Source: Epiperipatus broadwayi
Taxonomy: Eukaryota > Onychophora > Udeonychophora > Euonychophora > Peripatidae
Assembly: GCA_028023455.1 (NCBI GenBank)
Contig: JAQFVV010000072.1
Location: 5,150,214-5,214,213 of the forward strand
Reading direction: 5' to 3'
DNA: 64,000 nt
The position numbers were made by a program, and so were the translations under genes. Under the pieces are notes generated by a model. It saw nothing but the letters and a program-made list of their open reading frames with translations, did no database searches and was not told the origin of the DNA. Shown here piece after piece: positions 50,377 through 62,595 of this stretch; position 1 is the stretch's first letter; every line of letters begins with the position of its first letter.

Positions 50377-51056
50377 GTGGCAGGCCCAACTCCAGATAAT
50401 GATTCAGTATTAGTCAGTGTGGGCTATCCCTCATTACAGGAAAACTACTATGATTGCTTTACTTCCTTGTTAGCTCCTAACACCCAACTCCAAGAGCCGT
50501 ATGATTACTTTAGTCTCTTGTGCTCTCTGTACTCCCGCCCTTTGAAACCCACCGCCCAACTTACAGGACATTTTACTGTCTATACCTTATTTTGGTTTAA
50601 TTTTGTAATCTACTAATGTGAGTCGTGTAATCTGTTTGATTTATTGCTTGATCTTTGATGTGATTATCAAATATGTTCACCTTGCAAATTTTATTTATTA
50701 TACCTCAATTACGGAATTATGTATATATGTTCCTAATGATACTCCACCTTTAGTTATATCCTATATACTGAAGCTCACCATTTTTGTTTTTTCTGTAACC
50801 CAATACTGTAAATAATGTAATTCCATTGATCAACCTTTGGTGAGGTTGTCCAAAACGTTCACCATACAATCTGTTTAGCCCTAATTATGTTATTATAATT
50901 GTATATTTTCCTTTGTACATATTTTCGAGCTTTTATATGTAACCTTATAATCCACAGAGTGCTATATATATGTTCCCAATGGTGCTCCACATTTTGTATC
51001 CGTTGTGTTATGCCTTTTACTGTGAATAAAGTTTACTTTTGAAATGAAATGAACAA
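50377..51056 (+). repeat. Probable LINE 3' end/UTR with internal duplication and GAAAT tail
   Basis: TATATATGTTCC-AATG-CTCCAC strings occur twice (about 50727 and 50968), each followed by an ACTGTAAATAA/ACTGTGAATAA string. The block ends AATAAAGTTTACTTTTGAAATGAAATGA at about 51025-51052, given in part; a short GAAAT-type tail is typical of CR1/L2-clade LINEs. The proximal part (50377-50600) is relatively C-rich. No RT motif seen. Confidence 0.45.
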
Positions 51057-52439
51057 GTATGAAAAAACATTCGAAATTCTCATTAACCAGCATATGGCTG
51101 GAGAATAATTCCTTATTCTTCATTTTTTCTCTATACTAGATGTTGGAAGATATTTAGCCTGAAATGAGCTATTTATTAAAAAGTTGATTACCATTAAAAG
51201 GTATTAATTAAAAATAAATGTGATTTTTTTAAACTATTACTGCCCTTAATCCGCTATCTTTATGATTCTTACAGTTGAAGACCCATCGGTTGCATCTGGC
51301 TTTTACATTTTCGACGCTATAAAACCATTCTATTATTTGTTTAATATGCACGCAGCTCCCTACGTTTGAAATATACAACTTCAATATGCGTGTGTGTAAT
51401 ATGTATATATGTGTTTGCGATGTATTAGTATTTCATCTTTTTTTTTCCAAATCAACAAATATGCATATAAAAACATTCTTTTTTTTGTTGTTGTTGATCA
51501 TAGAAATAAAATTCTAATACGTATTTCTTAGAATTAGTTCATAGATACCAGTTTGTAAACTTTTAAAGGAACCTGTTTTTCAGTAATGACTTATTTTCTA
51601 ACAACTAATATAATATGCGATACGCATGTATAAGAATATGCACAATAAAGAGAAAAGAAGGAAAAATAATAATAAACGTAAAAACATTAAAAAATAATAA
51701 TCAAGTTTGAAAGTAATGGAAATTTTCTAATTTTCAGTTTTTTAACTTCCTCTTTTGCGCAGTTAGGAGTTTTAGTTATTAATGCTTCTCTCCTATAGAT
51801 TTCTTTTTTTTTTTTTTTTGGATAACACAGTATTCATTGAAAATGATTGCATAATGTAGCAGCGTAGTTTCTCTTTCTTTTTGTATCTTAAGAGAGAAGA
51901 CGAAAGAAATTTGATCGTTTCATTTTTATGGTAATGGGTCAATCATTTGTAATCCTAGCCTATTTTGTTGCGTCTGCAATTGCGTGATTCTTTTTTGGCT
52001 GAAAGTCATATAAATAACTTTAAAAAAAAAAAAAAAGAATTATTAGAATAAACATCACGATTTTCTTCTGCATATTTAAGTATTTGCACGTATTTTTGGA
52101 TATAATTTATATACGAGTGTGTGATTATTTTTTATAATAATCATGGAATTCGATTCCCGACATATTATTTCCAAATTAAAACTAATTCAAATTATTGGCT
52201 TCATTTTTCAAAGCCATCCGACCTCTAGATACTGTAACTATAATATCTAGAAATTAGAGAACTTTAAAAAAAATGAAACGGTAATTTGAATTAGTTGTAA
52301 TTTATATAGAAATTAAACACCAAAAGCATTGGGGTCATTGGTTGAGTGTAAGAAGTCAAAATCTTCTGTACTCAAAACAGGTGCCATGGGTGCAATTTAT
52401 ATATTTTTAATATCTTATATTGTTTATTTATAAAGTAAA
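51057..52439. other. AT-rich, no gene seen
   Basis: Only homopolymer tracts (T18 near 51810, A15 near 52020). Confidence 0.4.
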
Positions 52440-52555
52440 AGAAAGATAGGTAGATAGATAGATAGATATGTAGGCAAGCAATAGGTAAGTAAGTAGGTAT
52501 GTAAAGAGATAGATAGAGAAATAAAGAGAGAGAAATAAATACATAGATAATAAAT
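52440..52555 (+). repeat. Short decayed GATA/GGTA microsatellite
   Basis: A few GATA units at 52447-52467, followed by TAGG, AAGT and GAGA variants. It looks like an old or seed version of the large arrays upstream. Confidence 0.8.
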
Positions 52556-52894
52556 GCATTTTTCAATAATTTAGATTTTTTTTTTTTTAAACTCTGGAAT
52601 CAAAACCTTTTAAATTTAGTATTATACATCATGTTAATATATAGGATAGAGCTGATGTTATATCTTATGGGTTACCTGAGAGGTTCTACTTATAGGGCAA
52701 AAATTTATTTAGTGATAAAGTATTATTGGTTATCTCTATACACTGATATGAAATATTAGCTAATAATTTGTTACATCTTTATACCTGATTAATCAATGTT
52801 GTTGTAGACGCATAAAATATTTTTGTATTTTTGTATATTTTGGCCACATTACTTATATCTGAATATGTATTTGATAATTATGCATATATGGATT
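52556..52894. other. AT-rich, no gene seen
   Basis: Nothing recognised. Confidence 0.4.
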
Positions 52895-53055
52895 AAAAAG
52901 TTTTACTATGCCATGGTTAATGCAAATTTTTAACTTTGAATCTCAATCATGTAAACTTTTTTTTAAATATCTGAAAAAGTTTTACTATGCCATGGTTAAT
53001 GCAAATTTTTAACTTTGAATCTCAATCATGTAAACTTTTTTTTAAATATCTGAAA
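52895..53055 (+). repeat. Near-perfect 79-bp tandem duplication
   Basis: AAAAAGTTTTACTATGCCAT starts at 52895 and again at 52974. The two copies are essentially identical, so the duplication is recent. Confidence 0.95.
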
Positions 53056-53984
53056 ATTTCTAAGCAAACTTAATTAGTATTTTTCATTAAGGTAGCTAAC
53101 CATAATTAACTCATTTATCCAATTAGTGATTGGTGATTGAGTATTGATAAAATGTCTTTAATCATCTCACTTCAGATCATTGATTTCGCTAACAGTGCCA
53201 TAATGTAATAAAAAGGTATTATGGTGAGTGAGTTTGTCATTGACGAATGGTTAGGTATGAACAGTTTCCATTTTTGTTTTACCTCTAGATACTTACTGAC
53301 CAATATAGACTGATTAGTTGAAATGGATATTGTTCATTTAACTGAAAGGAAAATTGTAATTCTGTTTGGAACTGGAAAAAAATGTGAATTCTTCTATTTA
53401 TCAGTTGGATGGTTTCTCGTGAAAATTAAATTATAAAAATCTCTCTACCTGGCAGTTAACTAACATAGTAATTAAATGTATTCTTCGCTATATCTCTTTG
53501 AGAAATCTAATGATGTGTTTGCACTGAAGTTATTTAAAGCTTTTTTGCTTATCAAGAGTTCCAAAAATGGTTGTGCAGTTTTAAATTGTATTAAAATAAT
53601 TTATATATTTACAATTTAAAAAAAAAATAACCGAAAGCTAAATTATTACAGCATTACATTTAATAGTTTTGTGAATTTCTTAGACTGAAAAGTCTCCTGT
53701 ATGGTTATCTTATCTAATTCCATTGGACATTTTTATGGATAGTTTGGTGTAGTAGAAGAATGGCCAATTCTGAAGCTCAAAATTTATGGATTGTGGTCTA
53801 GTCCTATTACTTCCAATGCTCAAATTTCTTAGAATAAACCATTCAATACTGTTCTTTGGTTTTTTTGATGGATCACATCAAAATAGTTGTTACACCCCTG
53901 CTTTTGAATAAGTTTTGTATTATTGCAATTCATATAATTATTGATCTTCTTAAAATCGCTTTGAACAATAGATATATATCATCA
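53056..53984. other. AT-rich, no gene seen
   Basis: Nothing recognised. Confidence 0.4.
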
Positions 53985-54747
53985 TCATCAACAATATTCT
54001 GTCAAATGGAAAGGTCCAGAGAGTAGTTACACAATCAATTCATCCATTTTTTTTATTCTATTCTTTTCATTGTCCCACTTTTCAATTACATGTAACTCTT
54101 CCTATCTCTTACATCATCCAACAATATCAATCTCTTCCATCCTTTATCGCCCATATATCTTGCATTAAACTATAATTTCTTCTTAATATATGTCCAATCT
54201 AGTTTTTCTATCTCTCTCTGATTTCCTCAATCAATTTTCTTTTTTCATTTACTCTTTCAAAACTTTTCATTCATCCAATTGATTTTTTAAAATTCTTCTC
54301 CATGTCCACATCTCAAAGGCTTCCAATCTGTTCCTAATTTTATTATTATGTCAACCTTTCACAACCATATATTAGTACACTCCACACATAGAATTTAATT
54401 AAACTTTTTTTTAATTCTCTCTTCAAAGGTCTACAAAATATTTTCTTTTTCTTAATAATTGGCTCTTTTGCCAGTGATATTCTTCTTTTAACTTCTTCAT
54501 TGCTTCTATTCTCATTCAACCAACTAATCAAACATCTAAAACCCTAAACTTGTTGAACTATGTTATCATGGATTTCACTTTGTAGTCTTTTTGCATTTCT
54601 TCTTGCATTTCTTCCCCATCCATAAACACTTAATCTTCTCAACATTAATCTTCATTCCATACATCCATCTTCCAATTTATTCAACATATTCTGAAGACAC
54701 TTTTCATTCTCAGTTATAAGAGCCATATCATCTGCAAATATATATAC
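53985..54747 (-). pseudogene. LINE reverse transcriptase C-terminal part, interrupted by the LTR element
   Basis: Read on the minus strand the sequence starts inside the RT palm with FADDMALITENEKCLQNML (catalytic Ala-Asp-Asp at 54735-54727). The 54531-54346 frame gives NEEVKRRISLAKE, LKRELKKSLIKFYVWSVLIY and GCERLT, equivalent to the conserved SVxLYGxETWT. Decayed C-terminal sequence follows, and it ends with a TTGATGATGATGAT tail at about 53990. The upstream half is missing exactly where the Gypsy LTR begins (54748); the rest should lie beyond the 3' LTR, outside the window. Sequence details differ from the 22- and 34-kb LINEs, so it is a related but separate family. Confidence 0.8.
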
Positions 54748-55780
54748 TGTAATGATGAGATACAACTATGACACACCATCCAAGACTCTACCAATTGGAT
54801 CTATTTAAAAATATTTGCTTAACCAATAAATTGCCAAGCAGTTTATCAATATTAACATTTTTCTTTTCCAACATATATATATATACAATAAACATTTTTT
54901 TATTTTTTAAAAAGATAGTAAAAACGTTAAACAACGAGGGAAAACATATAGGTATACTAACACTGAAATAAAACATGTGTTATGAGTCACTAACTAAAGA
55001 AAGCTATATCAAAAACTTGTACATAAACCTCAGGAAACAATGACTAAATTTAAATCTAATCCCATAGCAACCAATTGTAGAAACGAAATTTAAAATGTTC
55101 ACAAATGTTTGTTTTAATCCCTATTATATATTATGTCTGCTCAACAATAGAAAATGGCAAGTGGTATTAATTGTTATATTGTCTTCTGCCTTCAAAGATA
55201 AAAGTTTTTTTTTCTGCTTAAAAAAAATTTGAATACAAAGATGGATATATATATTCAAATTTAAGTATATATATATTTTTAAATAGTATTCAAAATTATC
55301 AAAAGCTGAACTTTTAAAGCAACCATATAAATTGGAAGAAATAATTTTTAAAAAAGATTTTGTTATTTGCTGATTAAGCAACTTTAGTTATATTCATGTA
55401 ATAATAATAAGATACAATAATTAACTGTGTTGTTGTATAGAAATAGCACCACTAAAGATTTGAAAAGTAAATAAACCAATAGATATATAATATTATCTTT
55501 ATACCATGGTTGCTTGCTAAACAGTTCATACCATAGGGAGAAGCACACCATCAATAAAGCCATGAAAGCATAAAGATTTCTCCTTCCCATTTAAAAGAAA
55601 CCTGAAGAACATATTTTGCCTTGAATAAAATGCTTAATAAAATCCAGGAGAGAGCAATTGGGGAAGATCAGTGCCTTTTGATCCAGACAAGAGATTGCCA
55701 CTCTTCGGGGAAGCGGTATTTCATCTTCACTCATAGGAACTTATCTAGCAAATAAATAGTTTCATCAGACTCATCAAACT
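54748..55780 (+). mobile_element. 5' LTR of Ty3/Gypsy retrotransposon
   Basis: Starts TGTAATGATGAGATACAAC and matches the 3' LTR from 63332 to the window end, co-linearly over at least 54748-55427. The 3' boundary is uncertain because the other LTR is truncated; AATAAA at about 55624 could be the polyadenylation signal and a CTCATCA near 55778 a possible end. The two LTRs differ by many substitutions and a deletion in the 3' LTR near 63760, so the insertion is old. The minus frames at 54788-54976 and 55124-55381 are shadows. Confidence 0.85.
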
Positions 55781-57500
55781 TTAATTAGTATAATGGGATA
55801 AAAATTGTGATTTTTATTTTATTATTTGTATTATTATTATTTTTTTGTATATTGTAAATTTTTCTGTATATTTTCGTTTTCTACAATTGGAAGCCAATGT
55901 GTTATAATTTTGGAAAAATTCATTATGAAAGTAAGAAGGGAGAAAATATTAGATTTAACTTCTTTTTTTTTATCTTTATTTGTATGAAATAAAAATTACA
56001 TCAGTTTTGACTCCATCCAACTGACTTTTGACAGCATAATGTGAAATGAGAGGTAAAAGATTTCAATATTATATCACATTACTAGATTATGACAGAGTTA
56101 ATATTAATTTATTTATTATTAATTAAGCTTACTTAGATATTGCTTTTGTATAGCTGGACAATAAAGATTCATTTTTTTTTATGTTTGTATATATTTTAAA
56201 TTAGCCAGATAGAATCGCGATCATATATATATATATATTAATGTTACATATTTGTCATTGTAAATAATTGGTCAAGTGCACGAATTTCTACCATTGAGTT
56301 GAGAGTAATGACTTTATTTTATAAATATCATTATTAGATATTAATATGTTAGAAATTCATTCTTGACATTACAAATAACTGGTGTCAGATTGAATTATTA
56401 TTTGTATTTCATATTTTGTTAATCAATAGATGTTAATATAATTCATTATTTTAATTTGGTCTCTAGCTCATCATTATTCCCATATCCATTACAAGCATTA
56501 TTATCTTAATTATTTTTATACCTATCAATATCATCCTAATATTTTAGAGGAAATACATATACATAATTAGGTCAATTATTATAACTTCTCGTACATACAC
56601 ATTTTGTTTTATATCTTATGGCATTTGGATATGCTTATAGGATTTTGTTAATCAATTATCACCTACATAGAGGTGCAATAACTGCTATTAGTGGATCTCC
56701 TTTCCTGATAAAAGGGTGCAAGTAATTTCTCCCTGAGTTTGAATACTGTGGTATAACGTGGCTAAAAAAGGGTAAGAATTGGATGAACTGACCCAAATTG
56801 TATCTAGGTTAATAAAAATGTAGAGCTAGTCTATTAGAAGTAGATACAATCATAGGTTATGTATTTCATCGTGTAATCACTTGCATCCTATCCGAAGATC
56901 CAAAGTCCAACCATAGTAAGATGCACTTTCCCTATCTCCTGAGAAATCCACCACCTATTACATCTGGCACTCAACATTTAGGCATGAATATCAAGTCTCC
57001 AGGGAGATCCAGCTATTGAACTCATAATTTAAAAAAAAAAAAAATTTTTTTTATTTGTTTGAAATATTCTTTATTTTAAATCGTTTTTTGTAATATATAA
57101 CTTCTATGAACTTACACATCAGTACATAATTGATACATGTAACTACAGCAGTGATAAGTGTATCTAATATTTTTTTACTATAAATAATTATATTAAGTGA
57201 AAATTATAGGTAGAATGGTAAGTGATATTTGAGGGATATAAATAATGAAATGAGCTGAGACCGAGAGTTAAATAAATAATCATTGATTAAACCATAACTA
57301 AAATAGATGTGCCAGGGAAAATAAAACATCAGGTTTTTAAAATGGGAAATAAAAGTTACATACACAAGGAGAATCTAAACTAAATGCAAATGGCAAAGGA
57401 TGGTGTATAAAACCCTATGGTATATATATTCACTTGTATTTATAAAACCAAACACTATATTTTAACTTTCTAAATAAAATTTTAATGTTAATCACATTTA
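55781..57500. other. Untranslated leader of the LTR element, possibly with other insertions
   Basis: About 1.7 kb without coding potential between LTR and gag. No convincing primer-binding site was found; TGTGGTATAACGTGGC at 56749 is a weak candidate. Confidence 0.4.
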
Positions 57501-57501
57501 T

Positions 57502-58500
57502 CTGAAACAGAGAGTAGTAGTGATAGTGAAATTGAAGAGACTCCCACTATTGTTGAGAAAGAATTTTTGTATAGTCAAGCATCTGGGGGATCTATAACCG
57601 AAACCGAACATTTCCCATAGATGCTGGAAGAAAGCCAGATAGTTTCTCAAACTCAAAAGACCCATACCAATGAAGTCACTCAAGCACCTACAGTTGCAGT
57701 AGCACAGACTGTGGAAAATGGTGGAGTTATGGATCAGCTTGTCCAAATGATGATGGAAATCAACAATACAATGGGTAGCTTGAAAGCAAAAATAAATAGT
57801 AATAACAGTAATTTAAAGGAAGAAATAGCAAAAATAAATAATAACATGTCAACCAATAACAGTAGTTTAAAGGAAGAAATAGTATAACAGAAGAAATAGT
57901 AAAAATAAATAGTTATATCACAATCAAGGAAAACATAAAAGAAGTGAACAGTAACATGGAAAGAAAAATGAAGGAATTTGAAAACAAACTATCTGTGGAT
58001 ATGGAGCAGTTATCTCTAGGTTTAGACAGTGGCCAAGAAGATAATAAAGAATTAAAACAAGCTATGTTTGAAATTAGGAAAGTGATGAGAAAGACATAAG
58101 GTGTCAACAGAGATTGGAAGAATTCGAACACACTATCACCATCCAACTAGACACTAAATATGGAGAAATGCAGCAGAATCATGAACATTTTAAGGAAGAA
58201 GTGTATGCTGAACAGGATAGACATAAAAGTAAAATTCAATAAGAATTTAATAACATTAATACCAAATTTGAGCAACTCCACTCCCGACTAAATGTTGAAG
58301 TGGAGTGCATGACAAATCTTTTGAAGTCATGAGTCAAGATGGAAAACATTTGGAGGAGAAGATAGCTTCTAGTGAATTGGAGACTCTTCCAAATGACGCA
58401 AATTTAGAAAAAATAAATGGAAGTATAAAAGAAACTCTAGACCAGATGAACCATATGGACAAAGCCACCAATCAGTAACTAGAAGCAAAAGTCATATAGA
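57502..58500 (+). pseudogene. Gag N-terminal, acidic/coiled-coil region
   Basis: Reads an acidic start (ETESSSDSEIEETPTIVE), an in-frame TAG, then MLEESQIVSQTQ (57621). A long heptad-like, Asn/Glu/Lys-rich stretch follows, with the duplicated NNSNLKEEIAKIN / NNSSLKEEIV. Later frames (57950-58480) continue as KEFENKLSVDMEQLSLGLDS and similar. Frameshifts and stops break it. It probably served as a coiled-coil multimerisation part of Gag; this is inference from composition and position. Confidence 0.6.
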
Positions 58501-58747
58501 ATGGTAATGTGACCTATCGAAATTGATAAATCTACACAAGCTAATTATGAGAATGGAGATATAAACAATTTGGAAGTAAGTTTCAAAGACAGAAGCAGGA
58601 ATAATGACCCCTTTTTGGGACCTATTTGGTCACACCAAATACCACTGGAGATAGAAGCTTCTCCTTTTAGTTTTTACTTGAGGGAATAATGCCGAACTCC
58701 TACCAGATGAACCACAATGCACAAGTATCTACTTACCCAATTAACCC

Positions 58748-59386
58748 ATGGAGATGACCAATGTGAACAACCATACAGCGCAAATCAGTGCAGTTAATCA
58801 ATTTGTAAAGTTGAAAAACTTTAAACGTTTAGCCAATGAGGCCCCTATGAAACACCTTAGGAGCCTTAATCTTTACTTCTCTGTTAATCACAATTTATCC
58901 AAAGCTGAAACATTCATCATTGCTTATAGCCACCTACAAAGTGATGTACTAATGTGGTGAGAATCATTGTTCCAAACTCCATCCACATTCGATGGCTACC
59001 AAACCCTCCTAATCATGAACTTTTGGAACAGAGACAAACAAGAAGCTCTTTTTTACAATCTATTTCAAGAGAAATATTGGCCAGCACCAGGAGAAACACT
59101 TACCAAACTTTTCCACCATCAAATCACCAAACTCAGAACTTTGAACACCTACCACCTGAATGGTGATATGATAAGGATTATCAAAAGGAATTTGCCACTA
59201 AAAATTGAGCAAGCACTATTATGTACTAATGGCAGAAACATTGAACAAGTGGCTGAGCTATTAAATACCACTGACTTAAATGCATCTAATGTACCAAATG
59301 GGGCTCCTGAGAAATGGAAAGAAGAAATGGCCATCAATACCATTTACTACAAAAAAAAGAAAAATAACAATGACCCATATCATTGA
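58748..59386 (+). pseudogene. Gag core (retrotransposon gag domain), one in-frame stop
   Basis: One frame with a single TGA at 58958-58960. After MEMTNVNNHTAQISAVNQF comes FKRLANEAPMKHLRSLNLYF, then FWNRDKQEALFYNLFQEKYW, PAPGETLTKLFHHQI and DMIRIIKRNLPLKIEQALL, the helical pattern of the Ty3/Gypsy capsid domain. It ends in a Lys-rich tail (YYKKKKNNNDPYH); no CCHC zinc knuckle is visible, either absent in this family or lost in the 59390-59640 stretch. Confidence 0.7.
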
Positions 59387-59639
59387 AAGGGAAAATTCAT
59401 GAAAACCTCTCCCTATATATGGATCGCTAATAGGATAAAACAAATCCTCATAACAGCCCAGGGAAGACCCCAAAGCCAGGGTGTAGTAACTATGTACCTA
59501 CTATCCTGCCAAAACCAAACTAGAATGATACTTGAGGTCATGTTCCTTATGTTGAGAAACCAAAAATACAATGAGAACTGCTAGCCAAGCCATAGTATGA
59601 GAAATCCCTAATCTAATGTGCTCGTGGGATGACAAAGTC

Positions 59640-59962
59640 ACAAATTTTGCTTTGCAAAGCTGTCCCCTGATAGAGATTTTGAAGGTTTCATAGTAAAAGC
59701 CTTATTAGATTCAGGTAGCCAAATTTCAGTTATATCAGATGATTTTTATCATAAGGTTCTGATTTAAAAATCCAAACATTAAGACCCTACCACTGAAATC
59801 AGTAGGCTAAGCTAGCACAAAAACAAATCTGGATTCATTTTAACATTGGCCAAACAATTCTCTATCATGTGCTTTTAAACTGAATGGCTTAATACTTGAT
59901 GTCATTCTAGGGGCAGATTTCCTGCATAAGAACCATTGTTTTATTGATTTATTTGATTAAGA
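59640..59962 (+). pseudogene. Retropepsin-type protease, frameshifted
   Basis: EGFIVKALLDSGSQISVISD places the catalytic Asp-Ser-Gly at 59708-59716. After a frameshift, LILDVILGADFLHKNHCF (59890s) gives the conserved hydrophobic-Gly-x-Asp-Phe-Leu motif. Lies between Gag and RT, as in Ty3/Gypsy pol. Confidence 0.75.
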
Positions 59963-59969
59963 CAGTTAG

Positions 59970-60910
59970 GGTTAGTGATGAGAATTTGGAAATGACATTG
60001 CTTCCAAGATATGACCTACCTGAAGTTGACTGCATAATATCTACCATCGCAGAAGCACTCATAGAGCATAAAATCACACAATCCAACCTGATTGGAAACG
60101 ATAGTACAATGGAATTGCGATCAGTTATAAATCAATTTAGCCCGATTTTCTCAGAAATACCAGGGATAATAGAGGGTTTCCAGCAAAGAATAAGACTCAT
60201 TCATGCCCAACCATTTCAATACAAATCATATCCTATTCCATATCAGTATTTTGAAAAGATTACAAAACAAATCAACAAGATGCTAGTCTGGGGAATTATT
60301 TCCAAATGTCTTCACCTTATTGTAATCCAATTTTAATTGTGAAAAAAAGATGGGTCAATGAGATTTTGTTTGAATGCTCAGCAACTGAGCAAAATTACAG
60401 TTCCTGATAGGAACATCCCACTGCCCATCCATGAATTATTCATAGAATTTGGAAATAAGAAGGTATTCTCTACTTTTGACTTAACCTCCAGTTATTGGCA
60501 AATCAAGCTTCATCCTGATGATCACCAATATACTGCCTGTCAATAAGAGAGTTTCACCTATCAGTTCAATAGCATGCCTTTTGGATTGATTGATAGTGGT
60601 TCTGGCCTAATAAGGTGCCTGGAGAAAACCCTATCACCTGAGTTTAAACAGATCACTCATCTACCATAATTGTGGAACACCTTCAACATCTAGCTCTATT
60701 CTTTAAAGTGTTTTAAAAAGGGGATAAAGGTCAACTTCAAGAAGATTACTTGTTTGCAATGAGGTAGTCTCCTTAAGTCACATCATTGGTTGCAATGGGA
60801 TAAGACCATTTCTAGACAAGATCAGTGCCATCCAGAACTTTTCAAAGCCCACTAATAAAAAACAAATTAGATCATTTTTGGGACTGTGCAATTTCTACAA
60901 TCGTTTTTAT
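59970..60910 (+). pseudogene. Reverse transcriptase, YxDD region lost
   Basis: Covers the finger motifs (QQRIRLIHAQPFQYKSYPIP near 60180, KMLVWGIISKC near 60278), RFCLNAQQLSKITVPDRNIP at 60361, and FSTFDLTSSYWQIKLHPDDH (60469-60528) with the first catalytic Asp. FNSMPFGL lies near 60568. The downstream YxDD box is not found: sequence jumps from FKQITH to KVNFKK between about 60640 and 60740. The thumb and connection follow (IRSFLGLCNFYNRFYQKFSE near 60870). At least three stops or frameshifts, so inactive. Confidence 0.8.
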
Positions 60911-60919
60911 CAAAAATTC

Positions 60920-61440
60920 TCTGAACACATGAAACCCTTACTAAAACTCATTAGAAAGGAAGAAAGATGGAACTGGACTAGTGAACAAAATGAGGCATTT
61001 GCAAAAATTAAACAGGGTTCTGGAGCAAACCATCATAGCCTTCTCTTATTTTAATAAGCCATTCATTGCTCAGATGGACAGCAGTAGTTTTGGGTTAGGG
61101 GTAATGTTATCCCAGATGCAGGAGGATGGTCAACCTTGTGTCCTCTACTTCATCTGCTGCCTCTTGAAAGGTCCAGAATTAAACTATATGATCACTGAGA
61201 AGGAAGCACTAGCAATAGTGTGGGCCTTCCAAATGTTTTGACAGATGCTTTTTAGATCAGAGGTGATAGTGGTCACTGATCACAAAAGCCTTGTATTCTG
61301 AATCACAGCTACTTGACCAATAGTCACTTAATCTGGTGGAGCTTGTTATTACAGCAATTCAATTACACTGTCCAATATTGCAAAGGACCTGAGAATGTTG
61401 TAGCAGATGTCCTCAATCAAAATCCATGTAGGTCAGAACA
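60920..61440 (+). pseudogene. RNase H domain of pol
   Basis: FIAQMDSSSFGLGVMLSQMQ (61068-61126) provides the first acidic residue, YMITEKEALAIVWAFQMF the Glu, and VIVVTDHKSLVF (61267) the next Asp; VQYCKGPENVVADVLNQNP (61373) is the conserved C-terminal motif, with Ser/Ala-Arg replaced by Asn. Stops after QMF and SLVF break the frame. Confidence 0.8.
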
Positions 61441-61661
61441 ATATAACCTATCAGTAGATAATGCTTACATTATTAGCATTGATCTAATGGTTGATAAAAA
61501 TGTAGAGAATGATTTAGAAAACTTGCAAGAAACACAGTCAAAAGATCCTGACTTAAACCTCATAATCAAGGTCTTGCAGACCTCATATCATACAAGATAG
61601 AAGAGCAGGTCTTGTTATACAATACAAATCTACATACAGATGAGTGGAGGGTAGTAATACC

Positions 61662-61750
61662 TAAATCTATATGAATCCCATTCATTATATATATATATAG
61701 TTTATAAATCTATATGAATCCCATTCATTATATATATATATAGTTTATAT
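61662..61750 (+). repeat. Tandem duplication of about 43 bp inside pol
   Basis: AAATCTATATGAATCCCATT followed by CATTATATATATATATAGTTTAT occurs twice in a row, between the RNase H and integrase regions. It is a post-insertion lesion. Confidence 0.9.
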
Positions 61751-61769
61751 GAACACTATGGTCCTCATA

Positions 61770-62595
61770 AAACTAAGCATACCATCAAAAACTGGTTTTA
61801 CTGGCCAAAAATGTATCATGATGTCCTCAGTTCACTTTGGGAATGTATGAATTGCTTAAGAGCTAAGCCAGTAAACCTAGAGTACAGCTGTTCATTAAGA
61901 TCAATCATACCAGAAAGACCAAATGAGATCCTAGTGATAGACTATTATGGGCCATTACTCCCATTTAACAAGCAAAAATTCTTAATAGTTGCCTATGATC
62001 TTTTTTCTAAATATGTGTCTGCTTACCCAATACCCCAAGCTAATACCAGATATACGATCGAGGTATTAGACACCCTCCACTTTCTATTGATAAGGAAGCC
62101 TGGGACCATTTTAACAGATCATGGTACCTCTTTTCTATCAAAGGAATGGAAAAATCACAGATCAAACTCATGCTTACATAATATTAGAATCCACAGTTGA
62201 ACCCTTGTGAATGCATAATGCAGGAGTTTGGACATTTATTCAGGACCTATTTGAGAAGTGAGCACAAGGAGTGGGTAAAGCAAACAAAGCGTATAGTCAT
62301 TTACATTAACTGGAGCATAAACGAATCAACAGGATTCGCGCCCATTAGACAACATCTACACCAACTCACACCTGTACTATTTACCGCATATCAACCTCCA
62401 GTTTATCCCACAGAAATAAATATAGAAAAGGAAAAATTACAAGCATATGAAAGGCTCAAGAAAATGGCTAACCAAAGAAACAAAGATAAAAAAGGAAAGG
62501 TGTATTACAATTTTAAAGCAGGGGACAAAGTCTTTATAAAGACCCCACATGTAAGCAAACCCCAAGATAACATGTACCATAAGTTTTTCAACTAA
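61770..62595 (+). pseudogene. Integrase domain of pol, frameshifted
   Basis: A zinc-binding HHCC region is present in HKTKHTIKNWFYWPKMYHDV and WECMNCLRAK. The core follows: VIDYYGPLLPF (61937) with the first Asp and TILTDHGTSFLSKEW (62104) with the second. After a break near 62160-62197, NPCECIMQEFGHLFRTYL contains the candidate Glu of the D,D-35-E triad. The 62197-62595 frame continues with the C-terminal KGKVYYNFKAGDKVFIKTP, the usual GDKVxxxxP segment. RT-RNase H-integrase order defines Ty3/Gypsy. No env-like frame follows. Confidence 0.8.
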
